A DNA stretch of 64,000 bases, taken from assembly GCF_015182285.1 (NCBI RefSeq), contig NZ_PRDM01000005.1, positions 186,001 through 250,000 of the forward strand, read 5' to 3'. The notes under the pieces are model-generated. The model was not told the DNA's origin and made no database searches. It was given only the letters and a program-made list of their open reading frames with translations. Shown here one piece after another: positions 8,002 to 15,400 of the stretch (position 1 is its first letter; every line of letters starts with the position of its first letter). A program made the position numbers and the translations under genes. The DNA comes from Flavobacterium hungaricum. Lineage in GTDB: Bacteria > Bacteroidota > Bacteroidia > Flavobacteriales > Flavobacteriaceae.

Positions 8002-8484
8002 TTATTTGAAAACGTATCGGTATGCTTTTTCATCATGGGCACGTTCCCAGAAATCTTCTCCCAATACTACTCCAATTTGGTTCCAAATTATCTCAGAAGT
8101 ATCGTCTTGGTTTTCTTCTGCCGTTAAAGGCTCACCGTCGTCCGTCATTCGATCGCCCTCAACTTCCATGATCTCTCGTTTTTCTTCTCCGTTTTCTGTA
8201 TATCCGATATAAAAAGCCATAGAAGTTTCTGAAAGCGCAAAAGTAAAAACATTGGCATTTTCGAGATAATGCATTCGCGTGCATAAATCCATACTCACAA
8301 ATAACAAAGTTGCAGTGTCTGAAAAAGAAACGTCACAAATACCTTCGTCTTTCCAGTTTGCCGAAGCGGTTTCAAAATCTATATCTTCGGTTTTCTCCAA
8401 AGTCCAGCCTAATTCTTCTTGAAGTTCTTCAAAATTATCTTTGTAACTCTTGTTTATCGCAATTCCAGAAAAATTAAATCCCAT
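8002..8484 (-). CDS. Hypothetical acidic protein (160 aa)
   Basis: Family not recognised. A compact cytoplasmic protein rich in Asp and Glu, starting MGFNFSGIAINKSYKDN, with alternating strand-like segments (ATLLFVSMDLC, FTFALSETSMAFYIGY) and a C-terminal Trp/Glu-rich helix region. No signal peptide or membrane segment. It is the first gene of the seven-gene minus-strand cluster, with the next gene only 16 bp downstream. I see no convincing TAnnTTTG promoter directly upstream. Confidence 0.65.
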   Translation of the reverse strand: MGFNFSGIAINKSYKDNFEELQEELGWTLEKTEDIDFETASANWKDEGICDVSFSDTATLLFVSMDLCTRMHYLENANVFTFALSETSMAFYIGYTENGEEKREIMEVEGDRMTDDGEPLTAEENQDDTSEIIWNQIGVVLGEDFWERAHDEKAYRYVFK

Positions 8485-8707
8485 TTTACTTTTGTTTTAA
8501 AATTAGTACATTAAAAATTAAACATAAGCAATAAAAACTAGAAATGAGACTATTTTTTGTTACTCGTTTGATTTAATAGAACTCTAAATTGAAAAACCTA
8601 AACAGTCGAAAAGTTGTATTTTTACAAAATCAGATTTTTTAGAAATTGTATCTCACAACTAAAACCTTGTTTTGAACCAAAATTAAAAAACCTAAAAGAA
8701 TTTTAAA

Positions 8708-8715
8708 TATCTTTG
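8708..8715 (+). promoter_or_regulatory. Possible -7 element (TATCTTTG) abutting the start codon
   Basis: Matches the Bacteroidota -7 consensus TAnnTTTG but no -33 TTG sits at the expected distance. If used, the transcript would begin at or within a few bases of the ATG of the XRE gene. Chance occurrence in AT-rich DNA cannot be excluded. Confidence 0.3.
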
Positions 8716-8719
8716 AATC

Positions 8720-9127
8720 ATGAGCACAGCACCAAAACCCAGACATATCGGTAGAAATATCAGCCGAATAAGAGAATTGAGAGATATGAAACAAGAAGCT
8801 CTTGCTATTGCAATTGGCACGACGCAGCAGTCTATCTCAATTATTGAAGGAAGCGAAAGCGTTGACGATGAAAAATTAAGCAGAATTGCAGAAGCTTTAG
8901 GTGTCCCAGCTGACGTAATCAGGAACTTTTCTGAAGAAGCTGTTTTTAATATTATAGGGAATAGTTATGACAATGGATCTTCATCAATAAATCATAATAA
9001 TTGTACATTTAATCCACTTGATAAACTTTTGGAAGCTTTTGAAGAAAATAAAAAACTTTATCAGCAATTGATTCAGGCTGAAAAAGAAAAAGTAGCGCTT
9101 TTGGAGAAGATGTTGGATAAGATTTAA
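8720..9127 (+). CDS. XRE family helix-turn-helix regulator (135 aa)
   Basis: Residues ~10-68 form a Cro/C1-type helix-turn-helix: IGRNISRIRELRDMKQEALA, then the recognition helix region TTQQSISIIEGS, then IAEALGVPADVI. The C-terminal half (residues ~98-134) is a charged helix with heptad-like spacing, probably a dimerising coiled coil. It is transcribed divergently from the seven-gene minus-strand cluster, so it could regulate that cluster, itself, or both. A TATCTTTG element lies just 4 bp before the ATG, hinting at a very short leader. A hairpin terminator follows at 9151. Confidence 0.85.
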   Translation: MSTAPKPRHIGRNISRIRELRDMKQEALAIAIGTTQQSISIIEGSESVDDEKLSRIAEALGVPADVIRNFSEEAVFNIIGNSYDNGSSSINHNNCTFNPLDKLLEAFEENKKLYQQLIQAEKEKVALLEKMLDKI

Positions 9128-9150
9128 AGATATATTTATTTTATAGAAAA

Positions 9151-9180
9151 AACCGAAGTTTTAGATGCTTCGGTTTTTTT
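9151..9180 (+). terminator. Terminator after the XRE regulator gene
   Basis: Arms AACCGAAG and CTTCGGTT around a short loop, followed by an uninterrupted T run; 23 bp after the regulator stop codon. Confidence 0.85.
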
Positions 9181-9200
9181 TATGTGTTCTTGTTTATCGT

Positions 9201-9503
9201 TTCGGAAATACTTTGTGTCCTAACGTTGCGGGCACGGATTGCAAATCCGCGCTATCGGATGGACGGATGACAAGATTGCGGAAATACGCTATCGGATGGA
9301 CGGATGACAAGATTGCGGAAATACTCTGTGTCTTAACATTGCGGGCACGGATTGCAAATCCGCGCTATCGGATTGCGGAAATACTTTGTGTCTTACATTG
9401 CGGGCACGGATTGCAAATCCGCGCTATCGGATTGCGGAAATACTCTGTGTCTTAACATTGCGGGCACGGATTGCAAATCCGCGCTATCGGACGGATTGTG
9501 GAA
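9201..9503. repeat. Tandem array of a ~60-bp GC-rich repeat (four copies)
   Basis: A unit of about 60 bp containing GCGGGCACGGATTGCAAATC and then CGCGCTATCGG is repeated four times, with a partly rearranged spacer (GGACGGATGACAAG twice) between copies 1 and 2. Each unit holds the small palindrome CGGATTGCAAATCCG. It is far richer in G+C than the surrounding sequence. No unique spacers separate the copies, so this is not a CRISPR array. A 96-codon open frame through it simply follows the repeat and is not a gene. Confidence 0.8.
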
Positions 9504-9565
9504 AAACTTTGTGTCTTAGCGTCTTTGTGGCAAATAACAAACAAATAAGAAAACTTTAATAAATC
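9504..9565. repeat. Left copy of a ~62-bp direct repeat
   Basis: Begins AAACTTTGTGTCTTAGCG and ends AAACTTTAATAAATC. The right copy at 10654-10715 differs at about three positions. The two copies bracket the 9579-10130 gene and the second repeat array. Confidence 0.8.
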
Positions 9566-9578
9566 TGATTATCTGATT

Positions 9579-10130
9579 CTAAATATTTTGCAACCAAGCT
9601 ATCCATTTTTTTTGAAGCATCAGCAAATCTTGTGGTGATGAGTTCATAGAAACTGAACCAAAATTTTCTCCAGTTATTACTGTCAATAATCTGTTTGCTC
9701 TTCCAGCAATTGTAAAGAAATCATCATTCACAATAAAACCATGCCCGTAACTTTGTAAATCTCCGCTTTCTATCCTTTCAAGTATTATTAAGTCTGCACT
9801 GTTAACAAGACCAACTTCTTTTTTATTTACAATTCTATTTATTAACTGAGGAATTATTTTATCGTAATTAAAAGCTATCCAATATTCAGCTTCCATTAAA
9901 TAACCATATTCTTTATTGTTATCTATTTTATCTAAAATAAATTCAACTGTATAATTTTTGATACCTTCTACATTGTTTTGATAGATACTGTAAACTTCAT
10001 TTTTCTTGTTATCAATACTAGCTTGAAATTTTTCAGAAATTTTCGGCTCTTTTGGAAACCCTAAGTTTATTTTATTTGTTTGTGAAAACAATAAGTTTGT
10101 AAAAATTAAAAACAGAAATAGCTTTTTCAT
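9579..10130 (-). CDS. Hypothetical secreted protein (183 aa)
   Basis: Family not recognised. The N-terminus MKKLFLFLIFTNLLFSQ is a typical Sec signal peptide, with likely cleavage after FSQ or just before it. I used this ATG at 10130 rather than one 33 bp further upstream because it puts the basic residues at the very start. The mature part is helical, with YWIAFNYDKIIPQLINRI and a C-terminal Trp-rich KKWIAWLQNI, and suggests a periplasmic or surface protein. The gene is isolated between repeat arrays and lies inside a pair of direct repeats, so it may have moved or been duplicated with them. Confidence 0.65.
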   Translation of the reverse strand: MKKLFLFLIFTNLLFSQTNKINLGFPKEPKISEKFQASIDNKKNEVYSIYQNNVEGIKNYTVEFILDKIDNNKEYGYLMEAEYWIAFNYDKIIPQLINRIVNKKEVGLVNSADLIILERIESGDLQSYGHGFIVNDDFFTIAGRANRLLTVITGENFGSVSMNSSPQDLLMLQKKWIAWLQNI

Positions 10131-10386
10131 TTTAAATTTCAGGTTTAAAACATTCCAAAGCAATATACAAAATGCTTTAACTACAATGCCTTATTTTTTT
10201 AATTACTTAAACGAGTTGTGTGAAGGAAGATACAGACGAAAGACCTACCTGAAGGGGCTTATTAATTCCAATTTTCGCCACTGTTCATTTCTAGGAACGA
10301 GAAATCTTTGCAAGAAACTCATCAACAAGGATTGGTTATTTTGGTTGAGGAGTTATTTTCGGAGATCTCTCCTTCGTTGAGATGAC
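10131..10386. other. Intergenic stretch without a gene
   Basis: No believable gene. A 64-codon plus-strand frame (10186-10380) has atypical composition (Arg, Leu and Trp rich) and runs into intergenic repeat sequence of the type GATCTCTCCTTCGTTGAGAT seen in Flavobacterium spacers. It is treated as noncoding. Confidence 0.6.
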
Positions 10387-10508
10387 AAGATTAAAGAAAT
10401 ACTTTGCGTCTTAACATTGCGGGCACGGATTGCAAATCCGCGCTATCGGATTGCGGAAATACTTTGTGTCTTAACGTTGCGGGCACGGATTGCAAATCCG
10501 CGCTATCG
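10387..10508. repeat. Second array of the ~60-bp GC-rich repeat (two copies)
   Basis: Two further copies of the unit at 9201-9503, each with GCGGGCACGGATTGCAAATC followed by CGCGCTATCG. It is followed (10508-10650) by degenerate copies of the 62-bp element, recognisable by AACTTCGCGGTTAAAAATAA occurring twice. Confidence 0.8.
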
Positions 10509-10653
10509 AACGGAGTGAAATACTTTGCGCACTTTGCGTAACTCTTGGCGAACTTCGCGGTTAAAAATAAACTTTGTGCCTTTGTGTCTTCGCTGCAAAA
10601 TCTTCAAAACTTCTAACAAATAAGAAAACTTTAAGAACTTCGCGGTTAAAAAT

Positions 10654-10715
10654 AAACTTTGTGTCTTAGCGTCTTCGCGGCAAATAATAAACAAATAAGA
10701 AAACTTTAATAAATC
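10654..10715. repeat. Right copy of the ~62-bp direct repeat
   Basis: Same direction as 9504-9565 and about 59 of 62 positions equal. A more degraded third copy lies at about 10571-10634. Confidence 0.8.
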
Positions 10716-10742
10716 AATTTCACGCTGTTTATTTAAAATATG

Positions 10743-10750
10743 TAATTTTG
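10743..10750 (+). promoter_or_regulatory. Putative -7 promoter element of pepP (TAATTTTG)
   Basis: Perfect TAnnTTTG placed 28 bp before the pepP start, which would give a leader of about 20 nt. No exact -33 TTG at the usual spacing was found, so this is a moderate call. Confidence 0.45.
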
Positions 10751-10778
10751 AAATTCGAAGTTCAAAAACGAAATAATT

Positions 10779-12071
10779 ATGAAATATCATCAAATAAACA
10801 GCGGTCTTTTTGTAAAAAACCGTAGAAAGTTCATGGCAGAAATGAAACCTAATTCGGTTGCCGTTTTTAATTCTAATGACATTTACCCAATCAGTGCCGA
10901 CAGTACTTTACCGTTTGCACAGCACAGAGATATTTTTTATCTGAGCGGTGTAGATCAGGAAGAAAGTGTTTTGCTTTTGTTTCCAGATGCGCCTTACGAA
11001 AGCCAGAGAGAAATTCTTTTCTTGAGAGAAACTAACGATCATATCGCAGTTTGGGAAGGTGAAAAATTGACTAAAGAACGTGCTTTTCAGGTTTCGGGAA
11101 TTAGAACTGTTTATTGGTTACAGGATTTTCATAAAGTTTTGAACGAGATGATGACGTATGCCGACACAATGTACATTAATACCAACGAACATTACCGCGC
11201 ATCTGTTGAAACAGAAACCCGCGAAGCTCGTTTTGTAAAATGGTGGAAAGAGCGTTACCCAGCGCACAACGTAGCAAAAAGCAACCCGATTTTACAAAGA
11301 ATTCGTTCTGTAAAAGAAAGTGAAGAAATCGATTTGATTCAGCATGCTTGTGATATCACAGAGAAAGGTTTCCGCAGATTACTTTCGTTTGTAAAACCAA
11401 ATGTTACCGAATATGAAGTGGAAGCTGAATTGGCGCACGAGTTTATCCGCAACCGCTCAAAAGGTTTTGCTTATACCCCGATTATTGCTTCTGGAAATAA
11501 TGCGAATGTTTTGCATTATATCGAAAACAACCAGCAATGTAAAGCGGGAGATTTGATTTTATTAGACGTTGCAGCAGAATACGCGAATTATTCAAGCGAT
11601 ATGACGAGAACGATTCCAGTTTCTGGAAAGTTTTCAGATCGTCAAAAAGCAGTTTACAATGCTGTTTTAAGAGTTAAAAACGAAGCGACAAAAATGCTTA
11701 CTCCAGGAACGCTTTGGAAACAATATCACGTTGAAGTGGGTAAAATTATGACTTCAGAATTGCTTGGTTTAGGTTTATTAGACAAAGCTGATGTGCAGAA
11801 CGAAAACCCAGAATGGCCGGCTTACAAAAAATATTTCATGCACGGAACTTCTCATCACATGGGACTTGACACGCACGATTATGGATTATTGCACGAACCG
11901 ATGAAAGCGAATATGGTATTTACCGTTGAACCTGGAATTTATATTCCAGCAGAAAAATTCGGAATTCGTCTGGAGGATAATGTGGTGGTTCAGGAAAAAG
12001 GAGAACCTTTTAACTTAATGAGAAACATTCCGGTTGAAGCTGATGAAATTGAGACTTTAATGAATTCATAA
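10779..12071 (+). CDS. pepP: Xaa-Pro aminopeptidase (aminopeptidase P family)
   Basis: Cytoplasmic metalloprotease of 430 residues that removes N-terminal residues preceding proline. The N-terminal aminopeptidase-P domain (residues ~1-150) precedes the pita-bread catalytic domain. Metal ligands are visible in order: the Asp of LLDVAAEY, the Asp of SSDMTRTIP, the His of HGTSHHMGLDTHD, the Glu of FTVEPGIY and the Glu of GIRLEDNVVV. Length is normal for the family. The gene stands alone, with a TAATTTTG element upstream and a strong hairpin terminator immediately downstream. Substrate specificity beyond the family role cannot be read from sequence. Confidence 0.93.
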   Translation: MKYHQINSGLFVKNRRKFMAEMKPNSVAVFNSNDIYPISADSTLPFAQHRDIFYLSGVDQEESVLLLFPDAPYESQREILFLRETNDHIAVWEGEKLTKERAFQVSGIRTVYWLQDFHKVLNEMMTYADTMYINTNEHYRASVETETREARFVKWWKERYPAHNVAKSNPILQRIRSVKESEEIDLIQHACDITEKGFRRLLSFVKPNVTEYEVEAELAHEFIRNRSKGFAYTPIIASGNNANVLHYIENNQQCKAGDLILLDVAAEYANYSSDMTRTIPVSGKFSDRQKAVYNAVLRVKNEATKMLTPGTLWKQYHVEVGKIMTSELLGLGLLDKADVQNENPEWPAYKKYFMHGTSHHMGLDTHDYGLLHEPMKANMVFTVEPGIYIPAEKFGIRLEDNVVVQEKGEPFNLMRNIPVEADEIETLMNS

Positions 12072-12076
12072 ATAAA

Positions 12077-12112
12077 CAAAGCCCTTAATAATTAATATTA
12101 AGGGCTTTTTGT
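12077..12112. terminator. Bidirectional terminator between pepP and the ferritin gene
   Basis: Arms AAAGCCCTTAATA and TATTAAGGGCTTT with flanking A and T runs, located between convergent genes, so it probably serves both. Confidence 0.85.
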
Positions 12113-12131
12113 TTCTATAAATCCGATTTAA

Positions 12132-12650
12132 TTATCCGATTTTTGCTATTTGCACATCCAATTCAAATTTGCCTGTAGCTTCATTTTCGTTGATCAATTC
12201 AAAAAGCTCTAAAGCTCTTCTTGCATTTTTCTCTTCTTCTCTTTGTTCAGCTACATACCACATCATAAAATCTTCTGTAGCATAATCGTTTTCAATTCTA
12301 CATTTTGCAATTACTTTATTAATTGCCTGAGTAACTGCAATTTCGTTTTGCAAAGCAATTTCAAACACTTCTCTAAAAGAAGCAAATTCCTGTTGTACTT
12401 CTGGAACAGACGGCGTTACTGCAATCCCTCCCATATCTGTAATGAATTTGAAAATTTTTAGAAAGTGCTCTCTTTCTTCTTCAGCTTGTTTGTATAAATA
12501 CGATGCTGAATGAGCAAAACCGTTTCTATCCAGCCATGCTGCCATAGCTAAATATTTGTTTGAAGCGTCGCTTTCTAATTTTGCCTGTAAATTCAATATA
12601 TTTTCTACGCCTTCAGTCAATGAAGTGCTTGTTCTTAGTAAATCTTTCAT
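12132..12650 (-). CDS. ftnA: Bacterial non-haem ferritin
   Basis: Iron-storage protein of 172 residues with the four-helix ferritin fold. Ferroxidase-site residues are recognisable: Glu in helix A (NLQAKLESDASNKYL region), EEEREH in helix B (E-x-x-H ligands, residues ~58-63), a Glu in helix C (EIALQNEIAVTQAI) and a Gln/Glu in helix D (YVAEQREEEKNA). No haem-binding Met in the bacterioferritin style is evident. Members assemble as 24-mers in the cytoplasm, oxidise Fe(II) and store it as ferric mineral. The gene is monocistronic, converging with pepP. Confidence 0.9.
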   Translation of the reverse strand: MKDLLRTSTSLTEGVENILNLQAKLESDASNKYLAMAAWLDRNGFAHSASYLYKQAEEEREHFLKIFKFITDMGGIAVTPSVPEVQQEFASFREVFEIALQNEIAVTQAINKVIAKCRIENDYATEDFMMWYVAEQREEEKNARRALELFELINENEATGKFELDVQIAKIG

Positions 12651-12738
12651 AACCTTTATTTTTAGAACTGTAAAAGTACTAAAATTAAAGGACGCAGCTC
12701 TAACTCATTGAAAATTTGGATTTAATCTAAGTAAGAAT

Positions 12739-13095
12739 CTAAATAAGCTCGCCTTTTAAAACATTACAAAGCATAGAATGTAAAGTGAGGGTAAATTTGG
12801 TTCCGTTTAATAATTCTCTAAGCTGCACTATTTCGCAGATGGTAAGATTTCTGGAAAAATTTCTTTTAGTAGTTTCAATCAGCTGTGCATCCGACTTATC
12901 AGACAAGTCATAAAGCATATTAAGAATATCAACGTTATTGACTTTTCTTTGAAAAATCAAAAAATCATGAATTCTATAACTTGATACTGTATCCACAAAA
13001 TTGATAACTATACTATTAGTTACATCGCATTGATAACTGTATCCTTTTTCGGTTTCAAATAATACTTGATTGGTCGAATCACTAACTAATGCCAT
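12739..13095 (-). CDS. Hypothetical protein (118 aa)
   Basis: Family not recognised. A small soluble protein with an N-terminal strand-rich half (YSYQCDVTNSIVINFVDT) and a C-terminal helical half (TICEIVQLRELLNGTKFTL). No signal peptide, membrane segment or metal-binding cluster. A perfect TATTTTTG -7 element lies 22-29 bp upstream of the ATG, supporting expression as its own unit. Clean spacing on both sides supports it as a real gene. Confidence 0.65.
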   Translation of the reverse strand: MALVSDSTNQVLFETEKGYSYQCDVTNSIVINFVDTVSSYRIHDFLIFQRKVNNVDILNMLYDLSDKSDAQLIETTKRNFSRNLTICEIVQLRELLNGTKFTLTLHSMLCNVLKGELI

Positions 13096-13116
13096 TCTGA
13101 TAAATTATTAACGATG

Positions 13117-13124
13117 CAAAAATA
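13117..13124 (-). promoter_or_regulatory. Putative -7 element (TATTTTTG) of the 118-residue protein gene
   Basis: Perfect TAnnTTTG on the minus strand, giving a leader of about 15-20 nt. No clean -33 TTG at standard spacing. Confidence 0.45.
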
Positions 13125-13292
13125 TAGAATTTCAATCAATTAAACACGTAATTAAGACTAATTTAAAATAACAAAATCTTTTACAGGGTTCTTTTTAGGA
13201 AACAAGCAGTCTAAATTCATCAAATATTGTCTCAAATAAGGAATAATTTTAACTGCAATAAACTTATATTTCTTATATGATCCCTCAATTAT

Positions 13293-13300
13293 TACCTTTG
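13293..13300 (+). promoter_or_regulatory. Putative -7 element (TACCTTTG) of the alpha/beta hydrolase gene
   Basis: Perfect TAnnTTTG. If functional, transcription begins near 13305, inside the longest possible reading frame, which argues for a downstream start codon. The -33 region is weak. Confidence 0.45.
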
Positions 13301-13324
13301 TGTCCACACATTAAAACTATTATT

Positions 13325-14107
13325 TTGAAAAGTATTTTATATAAAAACATCAATATCTCTTTTACCGATTCTGGAGAAGGAACTACAGTTGTTTTACTGC
13401 ATGGATTTTTGGAAAACAAAAAAATGTGGAAAGAATATGTCGATCTTTTTTCAAAAAAAAATCGTGTCATTACAATCGATTTATTGGGTCATGGCGAAAC
13501 AGATTCTTTAGGTTATGTTCATGAAATAGAAGATAACGCTAATGTTGTCAAAGAAGTTCTGAATCACTTAAACATTAAAAAAGCGATTATCCTTGGGCAT
13601 TCTATGGGAGGTTATGTTGGTTTGGCTTTCGCCGAATTGTATCCCGAAAAAATACAAAAACTGATTTTACTCAATTCTACTTCTAAAGAAGACAGCGCCG
13701 AGAAAAAAGCAAATAGAACCCGGGCGATTAAAGCGGTTAAACAAAACTATGTCAACTTTGTGAGTCTGGCGATCGCAAATTTATTCAGCGAGAACAACAG
13801 AACGCGCTTAACAGACGAAATTGAAAAAGCAAAAACTGAAGCGCTCAAAACACCATTGCAAGGGATTGTGGCTTCGCTGGAAGGCATGAAAATTAGAAAA
13901 GACAGAGAAGCATTGCTAAAGCAGAACTTATTTCCTGTTTTACTAATTTTGGGTAAAAAAGATCCTGTTTTAAATTATGAAGAAAGTCTGGCACAGATAG
14001 AAAATACAACAGCAGAATTGGTTTCTTTTGAAGACGGACACATGAGTCATATTGAAAACAAAGAAGAGCTGAAAACTATTTTATTAGATTTCCTGAACGA
14101 AGACTAA
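13325..14107 (+). CDS. Alpha/beta-fold hydrolase
   Basis: A hydrolase of about 260 residues. Motifs: oxyanion loop VVLLHGFLENKK, nucleophile elbow GHSMGG (Ser), an Asp in the loop after LLILGKKDPVLNYEE, and the catalytic His in FEDGHMSHIENK. The substrate is unknown; the family includes esterases and peptidases. I place the start at the TTG at 13325 (first residues MKSILYKNINISF) because a TAnnTTTG promoter element lies inside the longer frame that starts at 13277, and because most relatives begin at this point. The ATG at 13277 remains possible. A hairpin follows at 14188. Confidence 0.85.
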   Translation: MKSILYKNINISFTDSGEGTTVVLLHGFLENKKMWKEYVDLFSKKNRVITIDLLGHGETDSLGYVHEIEDNANVVKEVLNHLNIKKAIILGHSMGGYVGLAFAELYPEKIQKLILLNSTSKEDSAEKKANRTRAIKAVKQNYVNFVSLAIANLFSENNRTRLTDEIEKAKTEALKTPLQGIVASLEGMKIRKDREALLKQNLFPVLLILGKKDPVLNYEESLAQIENTTAELVSFEDGHMSHIENKEELKTILLDFLNED

Positions 14108-14187
14108 ATTTGGCAGAGAAATAGAAATTAAAAAACTGAGCGTTCCGCATGAATTGCAAAGTTTTTTAGAAGAATCTTTATAAAAGC

Positions 14188-14229
14188 AAAGTTCGCAAGG
14201 CTGTAATAAATATAGTTTTGCGAACTTTT
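14188..14229 (+). terminator. Terminator downstream of the hydrolase gene
   Basis: Perfect arms AAAGTTCGCAA and TTGCGAACTTT separated by a 19-nt loop and followed by TTC. It lies ~80 bp after the hydrolase stop. The stretch between holds a short coding-like relic described in the findings. Confidence 0.65.
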
Positions 14230-14333
14230 CTCGTTTTAGTTTTATAAAAACATTTGTGCCATTGTTTTTAGATAACCAAGCCAATAACAAATACTGATCT
14301 CATTTCTTAGAACAAAAACTATATGATCAGAAT

Positions 14334-14376
14334 CAAAAAAGGCCATTTCTAACCGAGGTTAAAATAGCCTTTTTCT
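14334..14376. terminator. Terminator hairpin between convergent genes
   Basis: Arms AAAAAAGGC and GCCTTTTT around a ~20-nt loop. On the minus strand it lies just after the Roadblock gene ending at 14399 and is followed by a T run. Apart from this and the hairpin at 14188, the 290-bp gap holds no gene. Confidence 0.75.
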
Positions 14377-14398
14377 CATTCTTGGGGGCAAAATATTG

Positions 14399-14773
14399 TT
14401 ATAACTTCGAAATAATATCTTTTTTATATTTAGATAAAGTTGCTCTAGTCAAGCCTAAATTTGCTTTCGTAGAATCAACCGCTAAATAAATAAAATATCT
14501 TCCATCATCAGAAACATCAATAATATGCAACTGATCTGTTAGAGAGATTAAAATGTCGTTGATTTGTTGATTAAGCCCTAAAGCTTTAATAGCATTCATT
14601 TTTGCTTTTACAACTTCTAAATTATATGCTGACGCTAATTCCGGATCAAAATCAGGATTAACTGTCAAGGAGCAATACGCCATTCCTGTTTCAACTTCAG
14701 TTACTGAAACAGCAATAAACCCGTTAATATTTTCTTTTAGATCATTTTGAAAATTTTGTAAAAAATCTGACAT
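14399..14773 (-). CDS. Roadblock/LC7-like protein, second gene of pair A (124 aa)
   Basis: A single small alpha/beta domain with the look of a Roadblock/LC7 (MglB-like) regulator: NGFIAVSVTEVETGMAY strand pair, a long helix around YNLEVVKAKMNAIKALGL, then LTDQLHIIDVSDDGRYFIYLA. It has a close paralogue at 26512-26892 (many identical blocks, for example PELASAYNLEVVKAK against PELAAAYNLEVVKAK). It lies 18 bp after the partner Roadblock gene and is surely cotranscribed. Roadblock proteins usually regulate small Ras-like GTPases, but no MglA-type GTPase is encoded nearby. No signal peptide; cytoplasmic. Confidence 0.7.
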   Translation of the reverse strand: MSDFLQNFQNDLKENINGFIAVSVTEVETGMAYCSLTVNPDFDPELASAYNLEVVKAKMNAIKALGLNQQINDILISLTDQLHIIDVSDDGRYFIYLAVDSTKANLGLTRATLSKYKKDIISKL

Positions 14774-14791
14774 GTTTTTTATTGGTTTAAA

Positions 14792-15112
14792 TTAATTATT
14801 AAAAATGGTGTCCATTTTACGGAGCAGAAGTCCCATTTTACTTATATCTTTAGTAAGCAGCGCCACACAATTATCATCTTGATCCTTGTTAGCCACTACA
14901 ATACCATCGTTATTCTTAATCATTACCTGTTTAAGGTCACCATTGTTAACATCTTCAGACATCTCTAGACACATCTTCAAAATCATTCCGATCATTGCGG
15001 CTACATTTCCGTCATACTCTAAATTAACAGATTCGTTTAAGATTCCGTCAATATTAAAGATCAATCCAGATTCAGCCCCAGTCTCTTGTACTAGTGTTTG
15101 TAAATCAATCAT
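14792..15112 (-). CDS. Roadblock/LC7 domain protein, first gene of pair A (106 aa)
   Basis: One Roadblock/LC7 domain: the N-terminal strand ESGLIFNIDGILNES, a central helix around VAAMIGMILKMCLEMSED, then DLKQVMIKNNDGIVVAN and the C-terminal ALLTKDISKMGLLLRKM. The order strand-helix-strand-strand-helix fits the MglB fold. Its counterpart in the other pair is 26123-26479, less similar than the second genes are to each other. A TAACTTTG promoter element lies ~30 bp upstream. Partner GTPase unknown. Confidence 0.8.
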   Translation of the reverse strand: MIDLQTLVQETGAESGLIFNIDGILNESVNLEYDGNVAAMIGMILKMCLEMSEDVNNGDLKQVMIKNNDGIVVANKDQDDNCVALLTKDISKMGLLLRKMDTIFNN

Positions 15113-15140
15113 ATTCTACTTTTGTCATGTTTTGGAAGGT

Positions 15141-15148
15141 CAAAGTTA
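15141..15148 (-). promoter_or_regulatory. Putative -7 element (TAACTTTG) of Roadblock pair A
   Basis: Perfect TAnnTTTG on the minus strand, 28 bp upstream of the first Roadblock ATG. The nearest TTG upstream is only about 13 bp away, so the -33 element is uncertain. Confidence 0.5.
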
Positions 15149-15352
15149 TTTTAATAAAACACAATTGTTCGATAAACACTTGTTAAAAAAACATACTGTC
15201 TCAACACATTGAATCACTTTTGTTTAGAGTATAATTAAACGGATTTTTTTGAATAGAATATTCAAAAAAAATTAACATAAAAAACAAATCTTATCAAAAT
15301 CCTAACATTTCGTTTCATAAAATTGAATTTTAAAATTAACATTTGCCCTTTG

Positions 15353-15384
15353 TTGCATTTCACGAAAGTTTTTATATAGCTTTG
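15353..15384 (+). promoter_or_regulatory. Bacteroidota-type promoter of the 47-residue gene
   Basis: A -33 TTG (15353-15355) and a perfect -7 TAGCTTTG (15377-15384) with a 21-bp spacer. Predicted transcription start ~15390, about 11 nt ahead of the ATG at 15401. Confidence 0.65.
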
Positions 15385-15400
15385 CAAAAAAATCATCCAA

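Noticed and set aside
9165..9455. 96-codon plus-strand frame
   Set aside because: It is the translation of the tandem repeat array; the repeating peptide follows the DNA repeat and there is no independent evidence of coding.
9201..9503. Repeat array as a CRISPR
   Set aside because: The ~60-bp units adjoin each other without unique spacers, the unit is too long, and no cas genes are present.
10186..10380. 64-codon plus-strand frame
   Set aside because: Composition unlike neighbouring genes, overlaps repeat-type intergenic DNA, and has no promoter or family resemblance.
13285..13470. Minus-strand frame opposite the hydrolase
   Set aside because: Shadow of the real gene, which has catalytic motifs on the plus strand.
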